Of a stretch of 6,595 nt of DNA, positions 1 through 6,253 are shown piece by piece. The notes beneath the pieces were generated by a model that was not told where the DNA came from, searched no databases, and saw only the letters and a program-made list of their open reading frames with translations. A program made the translations under genes and the position numbers. The DNA comes from an uncultured beta proteobacterium (lineage in GTDB: Bacteria > Pseudomonadota > Gammaproteobacteria > Burkholderiales > Rhodocyclaceae): the NCBI GenBank assembly GCA_903910495.1, contig CAIVZW010000511.1:1-6595 (forward strand), given 5' to 3'. How positions within the stretch are numbered: position 1 is the stretch's first letter; every line of letters starts with the position of its first letter.

Positions 1-69
1 AATTTGAGTGAATCTCGATTTCTTTAGGCTTAAGAGCTGTTTTAAGAGAATGAAACACGGAATTATGGT

Positions 70-167
70 TATCTAAACAATAGCGCTGGTAGCGCTCCTG
101 CCCCAATATTGAAATCGAACTCTACAACAAAATAAACCTAATTTCAATATTTTATACTGTTTAGATA
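70..167. repeat. Nested inverted repeats able to fold as a three-way junction
   Basis: The outer stem is TATCTAAACA (70-79) with TGTTTAGATA (158-167), 10 of 10 paired. Inside it sit a short hairpin AGCGCT-GGT-AGCGCT (82-96) and a second long stem AATATTGAAAT (105-115) with ATTTCAATATT (141-151), 11 of 11 paired, with a 25-nt loop. All three helices are perfect and do not cross, so either strand could form a cruciform or branched RNA. It lies in AT-rich DNA beyond the operon end. I recognise no known RNA family, attachment site or origin. It could be a small mobile element, a structured 3' UTR or small RNA, or a set of protein-binding palindromes. Confidence 0.5.
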
Positions 168-185
168 TAAGTCACTGCTTGCAAT

Positions 186-211
186 GGGGAACAGGGCGCA
201 GCCATTTCCCC
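186..211 (-). terminator. Possible weak terminator hairpin after the last gene
   Basis: On the minus strand GGGGAA pairs with TTCCCC around an inner GGC-TGC-GCC stem-loop, starting about 32 nt after the stop codon. No U-tract follows (ATTGCAAGC), so it is not a classical intrinsic terminator. It may be a 3' stabilising stem, or termination may be Rho-dependent. Confidence 0.3.
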
Positions 212-243
212 TTGTTGGCCGTGTCTAACCGTAGTTGTCCGGA

Positions 244-1470
244 TCAGAAAAGCTCGACAGTGAGCTGCGACTCGTCATCCAGGGAAATCTTGTAGTGGCA
301 GGCCCGCGTCAGCCCTTCGACGATGCCTGCGAAGCTGCGGTCGAGTTCGGTGCTGGCATCGAACAAGGTCAGGACCCGGTCAACCGAACTGCGTACGGTA
401 TCACTGATGGTAAATTCCTGATTGTTGGACAGTCCGAGATGGACGTACATTCCTTCGATCGTGTTTGTCATGGTCTCGAATTCGAGGCGGGTCAGCAGTT
501 GCTGATCGCGATAACTGGCCCGCAGATCTTCGACCGCCTGGCGGCTGGCCTCGGCCAGCTTGCGCAATTCTTCGGCGCGCAGGATCGCATCGCTGCGCAG
601 GTTGATGTTGCCGACCGCCAGTTCGGCGACCTCGGCGATGACGGCGGCCTGATCGCGGATGCGCCCGCACAGAACTTCGTCGGCAACCGGCATATTGGTG
701 ACCAGCAGCGAGACGCTGTCATAGTTGACGATGAGCCGGTTCTGGAAACTGAAAACGCGGTCGATCGAGCGCGAAATGGCAATCACCGATTCCTCCAGGG
801 GCGAGGCCAGCCCCTCAGGGGTCAGGGTCAGGGTAGCGCCGGGGCTGCGCAACTGGACGTGACAGTGGATGTCAAAAGCGCCCATCGACTCGATGATCAG
901 AAGCGTCAAAGCATGCAGCGAGCGGCAACCGAGCGCGCCGCGATTGAACCTGAGCGTGATCTCCGAATCGCTGTAGCCGGTGAGTGCGCTGCTGACCTGG
1001 TCAGAGAACGAGCGGTTTTCCGCTTCCATCGCCTGCTGCCGGCGCTGCTGCCGGACCGCCAGTCTGGCCTTGCGCAAGACCTCGGCGGGGATGAAGGGCT
1101 TGGCCATGAAGTCGCTGCCGCCGGCGTCATAAGCGCACAGGCGCTCATCCGGCTCATCGTGGCTGGACAGGAAAATAACCGGCAGGTGGCGCGTCGCAGC
1201 GGCCGTGCGCAGGCGGCGACAGGTTTCGTAGCCATCGATGCCCATCCCCATCTCGATGTCGAGAAAGACGATATCGGGCGGCGGCTCATCGTTCGCGCCG
1301 GCGCCCCCGTTCAGCCGTGCCAGGGCCTCCTCTCCCGAGTTCAGCTCGACGACGTGGTAGCCGGCAGCGGCCAGCGAGGCGCCGAGCATGCCGGCCACCA
1401 CCGGGTCGTCATCGACAATCATGATGCACCCGCCAGCGGCGGCGGAGTCGGCGTTGTTCAAGTTTTCCAT
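244..1470 (-). CDS. Response regulator with receiver domain and an unassigned C-terminal output domain
   Basis: The protein has 408 residues. The REC domain covers about 14-130: Asp20/Asp21 acidic pocket, Asp71 phospho-acceptor in FLDIEM, Ser102 and Lys124, so it should accept phosphate. A charged helical linker (about 132-155) follows. The remaining 250 residues match no output domain I can name: no HTH, GGDEF, EAL, HD, kinase or methylesterase motif is visible. It looks like a mixed alpha/beta part (about 160-265) with a conserved-looking segment LIVNYDSVSLLVTNMP ending at Pro261, then CGRIRD at 268-273. A long amphipathic helical or coiled-coil part (about 275-335) and a C-terminal helical region come next. 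The REC domain is a close paralogue of the preceding HD-GYP protein's REC, down to 17- and 24-nt identical stretches. ATG 1470 is preferred over TTG 1473. It is probably the last gene of the operon and a third target of the kinase; its output is unknown. Confidence 0.92.
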   Translation of the reverse strand: MENLNNADSAAAGGCIMIVDDDPVVAGMLGASLAAAGYHVVELNSGEEALARLNGGAGANDEPPPDIVFLDIEMGMGIDGYETCRRLRTAAATRHLPVIFLSSHDEPDERLCAYDAGGSDFMAKPFIPAEVLRKARLAVRQQRRQQAMEAENRSFSDQVSSALTGYSDSEITLRFNRGALGCRSLHALTLLIIESMGAFDIHCHVQLRSPGATLTLTPEGLASPLEESVIAISRSIDRVFSFQNRLIVNYDSVSLLVTNMPVADEVLCGRIRDQAAVIAEVAELAVGNINLRSDAILRAEELRKLAEASRQAVEDLRASYRDQQLLTRLEFETMTNTIEGMYVHLGLSNNQEFTISDTVRSSVDRVLTLFDASTELDRSFAGIVEGLTRACHYKISLDDESQLTVELF

Positions 1471-2657
1471 CAATGCCCTGCGCTTGCTGCGCTGCTAGTG
1501 CGCGCTTCCAGTTCGGCGACCTGCCTGTCGTGGTCGGCGAAGCGTCCTGTAATCGTGAGAAACTCGTCCTGCACGGCCATAAAGCCATCGGCGATAGCGG
1601 GATCAAAATGGCCTGCGCGTCCGGCGATGATGATTTCGGCAGCCTGGGCATGCGCCATCGCCGTCTTGTACACCCGGCGGCTGACCAGCGCATCATAAAC
1701 ATCGGCCACCGCCATCAGCCGTGCCGAGAGCGGAATCAGTTCGCCGGCCAGGCCTTCGGGATAGCCGCTTCCGTCCCACTTTTCATGGTGCGAGAGGGCG
1801 ATCTCCATCGCCGTCTCGAGCAGGGGCAGGCGCACACCGAACCGCTGCTGCGCGGTTTCGATGGCATCCCGACCAAGCATGGAATGGGTCTTCATGATGG
1901 CGAATTCATCGCGCTCAAGCCGGCCGGGTTTGAGCAGAATGCGGTCGGGAATCCCCACCTTGCCGATGTCGTGCAGCGGCGCCGCCTTGAACAGGCGGTC
2001 AATGAACTCATCGTCCAGTACGCCGGAGAAGCGGGCGTGCTGGCGCAGATGCTGCGCCAGGGCGCGCACATAGTGCTGGGTACGCAGGAGGTGATTGCCG
2101 GTTTCGTTGTCACGGGTTTCAGCGATCGAGGCCAGTGCCACCAGGGTCACTTCCTGGCTGATGCGCAACTCCTCGGTACGCCGCTCCACTTCCTGTTCCA
2201 AATAGGCGTTGCGATCCTGCAGGAAATCGGCGGCGGCCTTGAGCGCCAGTTGCGTTTTCACGCGGGCGCGGACGATCGGCGGACTGATCGGCTTGGTGAT
2301 GTAGTCGGCCGCGCCAAGGGCGAAGCCGAGTTGCTCGGAGGCCTGGTCGCTCTTGCCGGTAATAAAGATCACGGCCAGCGAGCGCGTAGCCGGGTTGCCC
2401 TTGATCCGGCGGCAGACCTCAAAGCCATCAATGCCGTCCCACATCTCGATGTCGAGAAAGACGATGTCGGGCAGCGTTCTACTGTTCATCGTCGCCAGCA
2501 GGACCAGGGCGGCTTCGCCCGAGCTGACTTCCATGGTTTCGTGGCCAACGGCGGACAGGGTGGCGGCAAGCATGCCACTGACTACCGGGTCGTCATCGAC
2601 GATCAGCAGGCGGCCGGCAACTCCGGCCTCTGGCACCGGCTTCGCAAGCGGATTCAT
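1470..2657 (-). CDS. Response regulator with HD-GYP cyclic-di-GMP phosphodiesterase domain (RpfG-type)
   Basis: This 395-residue cytoplasmic regulator should hydrolyse c-di-GMP when phosphorylated, lowering the second messenger that favours sessile growth. The REC domain spans about 16-130, with acidic residues Asp21/Asp22, phospho-acceptor Asp69 in FLDIEM, Thr100 and Lys122. A coiled-coil linker (about 140-166) leads to the HD-GYP domain (about 168-365). The domain shows His229-Asp230 in LHDIGKVGIPDRILLKPG, His258, the HHE of 290-292 and the signature DGSGYP (GYP at 298-300). All hallmark residues are present, so an active enzyme is likely. The ATG at 2657 begins within the 8-bp direct repeat left by the inserted element and has a poor ribosome binding site. 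The gene's stop overlaps the next gene by one base (TGATG). Domain assignment is firm; activation by the adjacent kinase is inferred from gene order. Confidence 0.96.
   Translation of the reverse strand: MNPLAKPVPEAGVAGRLLIVDDDPVVSGMLAATLSAVGHETMEVSSGEAALVLLATMNSRTLPDIVFLDIEMWDGIDGFEVCRRIKGNPATRSLAVIFITGKSDQASEQLGFALGAADYITKPISPPIVRARVKTQLALKAAADFLQDRNAYLEQEVERRTEELRISQEVTLVALASIAETRDNETGNHLLRTQHYVRALAQHLRQHARFSGVLDDEFIDRLFKAAPLHDIGKVGIPDRILLKPGRLERDEFAIMKTHSMLGRDAIETAQQRFGVRLPLLETAMEIALSHHEKWDGSGYPEGLAGELIPLSARLMAVADVYDALVSRRVYKTAMAHAQAAEIIIAGRAGHFDPAIADGFMAVQDEFLTITGRFADHDRQVAELEARTSSAASAGH
1476..1479 (-). promoter_or_regulatory. Ribosome binding site deciding the start of the last operon gene
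   Basis: AGGG on the minus strand is 5 nt from the ATG at 1470 but only 2 nt from the alternative TTG at 1473. This favours the ATG start and a TGATG stop-start overlap with the HD-GYP gene. Confidence 0.5.
2650..2657. repeat. Left 8-bp direct repeat flanking the element (contains start codon of HD-GYP gene)
   Basis: GGATTCAT here is identical to 2776-2783. On the coding strand it reads ATGAATCC and gives the first codons (Met-Asn-Pro) of the HD-GYP regulator. Confidence 0.75.
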
Positions 2658-2775
2658 CCCAGATTATCCATTAGCCCAAAACCCGTTCGCCCTGAGCCTG
2701 TCGATGGGCCGTTCATGGTTCGACAAGCTCACCACGAACGGTTTTTTGCCCCAAATTTCGCCCAATGGACAATCT
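2658..2775. mobile_element. MITE-like palindromic element inserted at the kinase/HD-GYP gene junction
   Basis: The element fills the gap between the kinase stop and the HD-GYP regulator start. Its ends are imperfect inverted repeats: 2659-2672 (CCAGATTATCCATT) matches the reverse complement of 2764-2777 (CCAGATTGTCCATT) at 13 of 14 positions. The last two bases of the right repeat overlap the right-hand direct repeat. Inside is a second palindrome (2683-2741). The 8-mer GGATTCAT flanks the element on both sides (2650-2657 and 2776-2783), as expected for a target-site duplication. There is no transposase gene, so it would have to be non-autonomous. The element boundary is uncertain by 1-2 bases because terminal and direct repeats overlap. 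I infer insertion; without an empty-site homologue it remains a strong hypothesis. Confidence 0.7.
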
Positions 2776-2783
2776 GGATTCAT
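2664..2783 (-). CDS. Small 39-codon reading frame running through the element (possible relic or coupling ORF)
   Basis: It starts at the ATG that overlaps the kinase stop, is preceded by a G6 run (2790-2795) at 6 nt spacing, and ends with TAA at 2666-2664. The peptide begins [14 protein letters not shown], contains the repeat-derived SLSNHERP stretch and ends in NGFWANG. It is in frame with the downstream HD-GYP gene: only TAA and two sense codons (Ser, Gly) separate it from that gene's ATG. I doubt that the peptide itself has a function. It may matter by carrying ribosomes from the kinase stop to 6 nt before the HD-GYP start, where reinitiation could occur. Confidence 0.3.
   Translation of the reverse strand: MNPDCPLGEIWGKKPFVVSLSNHERPIDRLRANGFWANG
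2683..2741. repeat. Dispersed REP-like hairpin core within the element
   Basis: The paired blocks are CCGTTCG (2683-2689) with CGAACGG (2735-2741), TGAGC (2693-2697) with GCTCA (2727-2731), and TGTCGA (2699-2704) with TCGACA (2720-2725). That leaves a 15-nt loop, one C/A mismatch and a 3x3 internal loop. From memory, the core (GTTCGCCCTGAGC...TGTCGA) is a common intergenic repeat in many proteobacterial genomes and is often mis-annotated as small proteins containing SLSNHERP or VRQAHHER. In the + direction the hairpin is followed by six Ts (2742-2747), like an intrinsic terminator. In the operon direction it is followed only by GGGTTTTGGG, so it is a weak terminator there and may act as an attenuator or RNA-stabilising stem. 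Confidence 0.7.
2776..2783. repeat. Right 8-bp direct repeat flanking the element (overlaps kinase stop codon)
   Basis: This is the second copy of GGATTCAT. On the coding strand its ATG (2783-2781) overlaps the kinase stop TGA (2782-2780) as ATGA. This is probably the original start of the downstream regulator before the insertion. Confidence 0.75.
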
Positions 2784-5700
2784 GAGATGCCCCCCGGATT
2801 GACGTCCTGCAGCGCTGACGCGGGATTGTCGAGCAGGTCCGCCAGGGTTTCCAGCGACTGCAGCCAGGTCGCCTGCAGCACGGTAAATTGCCCACTGCTA
2901 CGCGCCGGCTCGATCACGGCGTCAGGCGCCAGGGACTCCTCGAGGCACAGCGTCGCCGAATGCAGCGCGACCATGCCGATGGTGGCGGCCCCGCCCTTGA
3001 GGGCATGCACCAGCCGGCGCGCCGTCATTCTGTCCTGCCTGGCCAGCGCCGCACCGATCTCGTCGACGATGCCGGCGTTGCGCTCGCGAAAAAGGCGCAG
3101 AAAGCGCTCGAGCAACGGGCGGTCGCCATCGACCCGGGACAGCGCCCCGGCCAGATCGAAAACGTCAGCCCGCTCCTGATGCGCTGGCGCGGGCAGGCAG
3201 GCAGGCGCCGCGCCGGGCGGAATGGCGGACGCGGTCTGCGCCGGGCCCGCGTTGCCGCCCAGCCAGTCGGCCAGCGTCGCGTAAAGGAGAGCGGGCAGGA
3301 TCGGCTTGGTGAGCAGGGCGTTCATGCCCGAGGCCAGCGCGCGCTCTTGCTCGTCGTACAGTGCATGCGAGGTCAACGCGATGATCGGCAGATCGCGCCG
3401 CATGGCGCGGATGCGGCGCGCGGCGCCGTGGCCGTCGAGCACCGGCATCTGGATATCCATCAGGACCAGATCGTAGTCGCCGTCGGCGACCGCAGCCACC
3501 CCCTGCGCGCCATCGTTGGCGGTATCGACCGTAGCGCCGGTGAGCTCGACCAGTTCGCGGCCGACCTGTCGGTTGAAATCGTTGTCATCGACGATCAGGA
3601 TGCGCTTGCCACCCAGTGCCGGAGCCAGGTTCGGCCGGGCGGCGGTGGCCGCCGGCGCGGCCGGTTCATCGAGGGCATTGAGCATGGCCTCGTGCAGCAT
3701 CGCGACCGGCACCGGTTTGCACAGAAAGGCGTCGATCCTGACCCCCAGCTCGCGCGCACTGGCGCGTGCCAGCGCCGGCTCGTCGCCACTGATCAGCAGA
3801 ATGGGAACGCCATGGCCGGCCCTGCGGATGTCGCGCGCGGTGGCCAGGCCATCGAACCCGGGCATGTGCCAATCCATCAGGATGAAGTCGAAGCGAGCTC
3901 CCGACCCGATGCTGGCCAGCGCCGCCTGACCGCCATCGACGGCCTCGACCTGGCAGCCGAAAGCCTTGACGCTGTAGGTCAGCAAGCTGCGCATGGCGTC
4001 GCTGTTTTCCACCACCAGCACCTTCATGCCGGCGAGGAGCGAGGGGCCCGGGCGGGCGGCGGGCAGCTCCACGGGGCTGGCGAAGACGACGCTGAAACTG
4101 AAGCAGGAGCCGACCCCGGCTTCGCTTTCGACTTCAATCGCGCCGCCCATGCACGTCACCAGCTTTTTGCAGAGCGCCAGGCCGAGGCCGGTGCCGCCAT
4201 GTTTGCGCGTGATTGAAGTGTCTGCCTGCGAGAAGGGGATGAACAGCAGGGCCTGCTCTTGCGGCGTCATTCCCGGACCGGTATCACTGACGCTGAAGCG
4301 CAGGCTCAGCGCCCCGGCGCCATGCGGCAGCGGCTCGACGGTCAGATTGATCTCGCCGCGTTCGGTAAACTTGACGGCATTGCCGACCAGATTGATCAGC
4401 ACCTGACCCAGGCGGTGTGGATCACCGACCAGACTGTCCGCCACGCCCGGTCGGGCGCCAACGACGAGTTCGACACCCGAATTCCGCGTCGCCAGCGAGA
4501 ACAGGCTGGCGACGCGCTGCAGCACCTCGCTCAGGGCGAAGGGGATGGACTCAAGCTGCAGCTTGCCGGCGTCGGCCTTGGAAAAATCCAGGATGTCGTT
4601 GACCACGCCGAGTAGCGACTCCGCCGCGCTGCTGATTTTCTCGAGGTAGCCGCGCTCGCGGTCGGCAAGATCGAGATTCAGGCAGAGGTGAGCAAAGCCA
4701 ATAACGGCGTTGAGCGGGGTACGGATCTCGTGGCTCATGCTGGCCAGGAAGCGGCTCTTGGCCTCGTTGGCCGTATCGGCCTGCTCGCGGGCGACGTTCA
4801 GCTCGCTCGTCCGTTGCCCGACCAGATCTTCAAGATGGCTGCGGTAAAAATCAAGCTGTTCAGCCATGCGCTTCTTTTCGGTTATGTCTTCCTTGACCGC
4901 CACGTAGTGCGTGATCGACCCGTCGGGCTGCTGGAGCGGCGAGATGGTGGCGGACTCAACGTAGACCCTGCCGTCCTTGGTGCGGTTGATCAACTCGCCC
5001 TGCCAGACCCGGCCCTGCTTGAGGGCAAGCCACATGGCCACGAAGGTCGCGGGCGGCGTATGGCCCGAGTTGAGAAGGCGCGGGTTGTTGCCGACAAGCT
5101 CCTCGCGGCGGTAACCCGTCGCCAGGATGGTCGCCTCGTTCACATACTCGATGCAGGCCTCGGTATCGGTGATGACGACGCTCTCCGGGCTTTGTTCCAC
5201 AGCCAGCGAGAGCTTGCGCAGTTGCGCATGCGAACGCCTGGACTCCTGCAACAGGATGGCGAGGAGAAGCAGGAACAGATTGATCAGCACGCCACCTATG
5301 GCCACCGTCGTCGGCAGGTCGCTCATCAGCGACTGTTCGAACGCCGGCTGGCCATGCATTTCCAGACGCCAGCTTCGTCCTGGCAGGCTGATGCCGGTGG
5401 TCTCGGTGTAGAGCGCCGGCCGCCGGTCGGGCGATTGTTGCGAATCAAAGAGCAGCGCTTCGGGCAGCGCCGGGGCCACGTCATACAGGCGAAAATCGAA
5501 GTGTGCGCCAGCCTCGCCAAGCACGCCGCGCATCAGGTCGGACAGACGAAAGACGCCATAGACGAATCCGTGCAACGCGCGGCGGCGTTGCTCGACCGTT
5601 TCCGGCAGGGACCCCGGCGCGTAAACCGGAACGTAGATGAGCAATCCGATCTCGCCCTCCTGGCCCTCGCTGCCCTTCGCCCGGAGCAGTTGCACGCCAG

Positions 5701-6253
5701 CGGAAACCGCCGTGGCGCCGCTGTCGCGCGCCCGCTCCATCGCCGCGCGCCGCGTTGCCTCGGCGAATGGGTCATAACCGGGGGCCTGCCGGTTCATTGC
5801 GGAAAAGGATTCAAGGTAAAGAATGCGGCTGTAGGGCTCGCCAACACGCCCGGCCTTGATTGGCACGGCCGTGTCCGGGCTCGCCGCAGCGCGCATTTGC
5901 ACGTAACCCATGCTCATCATGCCCGGCCAGTGGGTTCCGATCTTCAGGCTGGAGACATAGCGCTGCCACTGCCCCTGGCTGATGTTGCCGACGGCATTGA
6001 AGAGCGCGCCCCCGCCACGTAACAGGCTGATATAGTCTTCCATGCGCCGTTCGATCGCCATGCGCACGTCGCTCACCTCGCTCTGGAAGCTCAATGTGGC
6101 GCTGGCGACGGCCTCGCGCCGGGCAAGGTACCAGATAGACAGCGTGCCGGCGATGCAGACGAGCAGGACAAACCAGGCCAGGGCCGTGAGATCGGCAAAA
6201 CGGCTAAAGTGATGCACGCCGCGTAGCGGCCTTGCGCTGGATTCTGCAGTCAT
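2780..6253 (-). CDS. CHASE-PAS hybrid sensor histidine kinase with two receiver domains and an Hpt domain
   Basis: This 1157-residue inner-membrane kinase should sense a periplasmic signal and run a His-Asp-His phosphorelay. Domains in order: TM helix about 24-43; periplasmic CHASE-type sensor about 46-305; TM helix about 316-335; PAS/PAC about 349-461; coiled coil; HisKA with phospho-acceptor His508 in SHEIRTPLN; HATPase_c with N-box Asn625, G1 DTGPGM at Asp657 and G2 GGTGLGL at Gly686; REC1 about 743-860 (Asp794, Lys846); REC2 about 883-1000 (Asp889/Asp890, Asp933, Lys983); C-terminal Hpt with His1083 in HALKGG. The REC1 acidic pocket reads VVENSD, with Glu749-Asn750 in place of the usual Asp pair, so its phosphorylation may be altered; REC2 is canonical. 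A TTG two codons upstream (6259) is possible, but I chose the ATG at 6253 because it forms an ATGA overlap with the upstream regulator and has GAGGG about 9 nt upstream. The domain set resembles BarA/TorS-type tripartite kinases, but with CHASE input. The ligand cannot be read from the sequence. Confidence 0.96.
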   Translation of the reverse strand: MTAESSARPLRGVHHFSRFADLTALAWFVLLVCIAGTLSIWYLARREAVASATLSFQSEVSDVRMAIERRMEDYISLLRGGGALFNAVGNISQGQWQRYVSSLKIGTHWPGMMSMGYVQMRAAASPDTAVPIKAGRVGEPYSRILYLESFSAMNRQAPGYDPFAEATRRAAMERARDSGATAVSAGVQLLRAKGSEGQEGEIGLLIYVPVYAPGSLPETVEQRRRALHGFVYGVFRLSDLMRGVLGEAGAHFDFRLYDVAPALPEALLFDSQQSPDRRPALYTETTGISLPGRSWRLEMHGQPAFEQSLMSDLPTTVAIGGVLINLFLLLLAILLQESRRSHAQLRKLSLAVEQSPESVVITDTEACIEYVNEATILATGYRREELVGNNPRLLNSGHTPPATFVAMWLALKQGRVWQGELINRTKDGRVYVESATISPLQQPDGSITHYVAVKEDITEKKRMAEQLDFYRSHLEDLVGQRTSELNVAREQADTANEAKSRFLASMSHEIRTPLNAVIGFAHLCLNLDLADRERGYLEKISSAAESLLGVVNDILDFSKADAGKLQLESIPFALSEVLQRVASLFSLATRNSGVELVVGARPGVADSLVGDPHRLGQVLINLVGNAVKFTERGEINLTVEPLPHGAGALSLRFSVSDTGPGMTPQEQALLFIPFSQADTSITRKHGGTGLGLALCKKLVTCMGGAIEVESEAGVGSCFSFSVVFASPVELPAARPGPSLLAGMKVLVVENSDAMRSLLTYSVKAFGCQVEAVDGGQAALASIGSGARFDFILMDWHMPGFDGLATARDIRRAGHGVPILLISGDEPALARASARELGVRIDAFLCKPVPVAMLHEAMLNALDEPAAPAATAARPNLAPALGGKRILIVDDNDFNRQVGRELVELTGATVDTANDGAQGVAAVADGDYDLVLMDIQMPVLDGHGAARRIRAMRRDLPIIALTSHALYDEQERALASGMNALLTKPILPALLYATLADWLGGNAGPAQTASAIPPGAAPACLPAPAHQERADVFDLAGALSRVDGDRPLLERFLRLFRERNAGIVDEIGAALARQDRMTARRLVHALKGGAATIGMVALHSATLCLEESLAPDAVIEPARSSGQFTVLQATWLQSLETLADLLDNPASALQDVNPGGIS
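2790..2795 (-). promoter_or_regulatory. G-rich Shine-Dalgarno-like run before the ancestral start
   Basis: GGGGGG on the minus strand lies 6 nt before the ATG at 2783, inside the last codons of the kinase gene. The present HD-GYP start at 2657 has only CTGGG directly abutting the ATG, too close to act as a good ribosome binding site. This fits the idea that the original initiation signals now sit on the far side of the inserted element. Confidence 0.35.
3192..3206. repeat. Short GGCA tandem repeat (3.75 copies) in the kinase coding region
   Basis: Four near-complete GGCA units fall in the low-complexity Ala/Pro linker between REC2 and the Hpt domain of the kinase. A one-unit slip would shift the frame and remove the Hpt domain. 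The copy number is low, so this may be chance. Confidence 0.4.

Noticed and set aside
29..47. CTTAA...TTAAG inverted repeat near the left edge
   Set aside because: Only 5 bp arms in AT-rich sequence; expected by chance.
50..76. Eight-codon + strand ORF with a purine-rich stretch upstream
   Set aside because: Too short, with no context to support a leader peptide.
70..167. Integron attC site
   Set aside because: The outer arms resemble attC ends (TCTAAAC / GTTTAGA) but carry an extra A/T relative to the RYYYAAC/GTTRRRY cores. There is no integrase or cassette context.
1..243. Promoter in the AT-rich left region
   Set aside because: Several -10-like AT tracts exist on both strands, but none pairs with a convincing -35 at 16-18 bp, and the target gene would lie outside the window.
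2683..2747. Strong intrinsic terminator separating the kinase from downstream genes
   Set aside because: The T-tract is on the + side only. In the operon direction the hairpin is followed by GGGTTTTGGG, and the downstream genes have no obvious promoter of their own.
235..3179. Two long + strand reading frames (235-1698 and 1473-3179)
   Set aside because: They mirror the REC/HD-GYP genes in an antisense frame. High GC at third positions suppresses stops, and the translations lack recognisable domains.
2888..6022. Long + strand reading frames opposite the hybrid kinase (2888-4216 and 4688-6022)
   Set aside because: The minus-strand kinase is unambiguous throughout. The antisense translations are Arg/Gly/Ala/Gln-rich without motifs.
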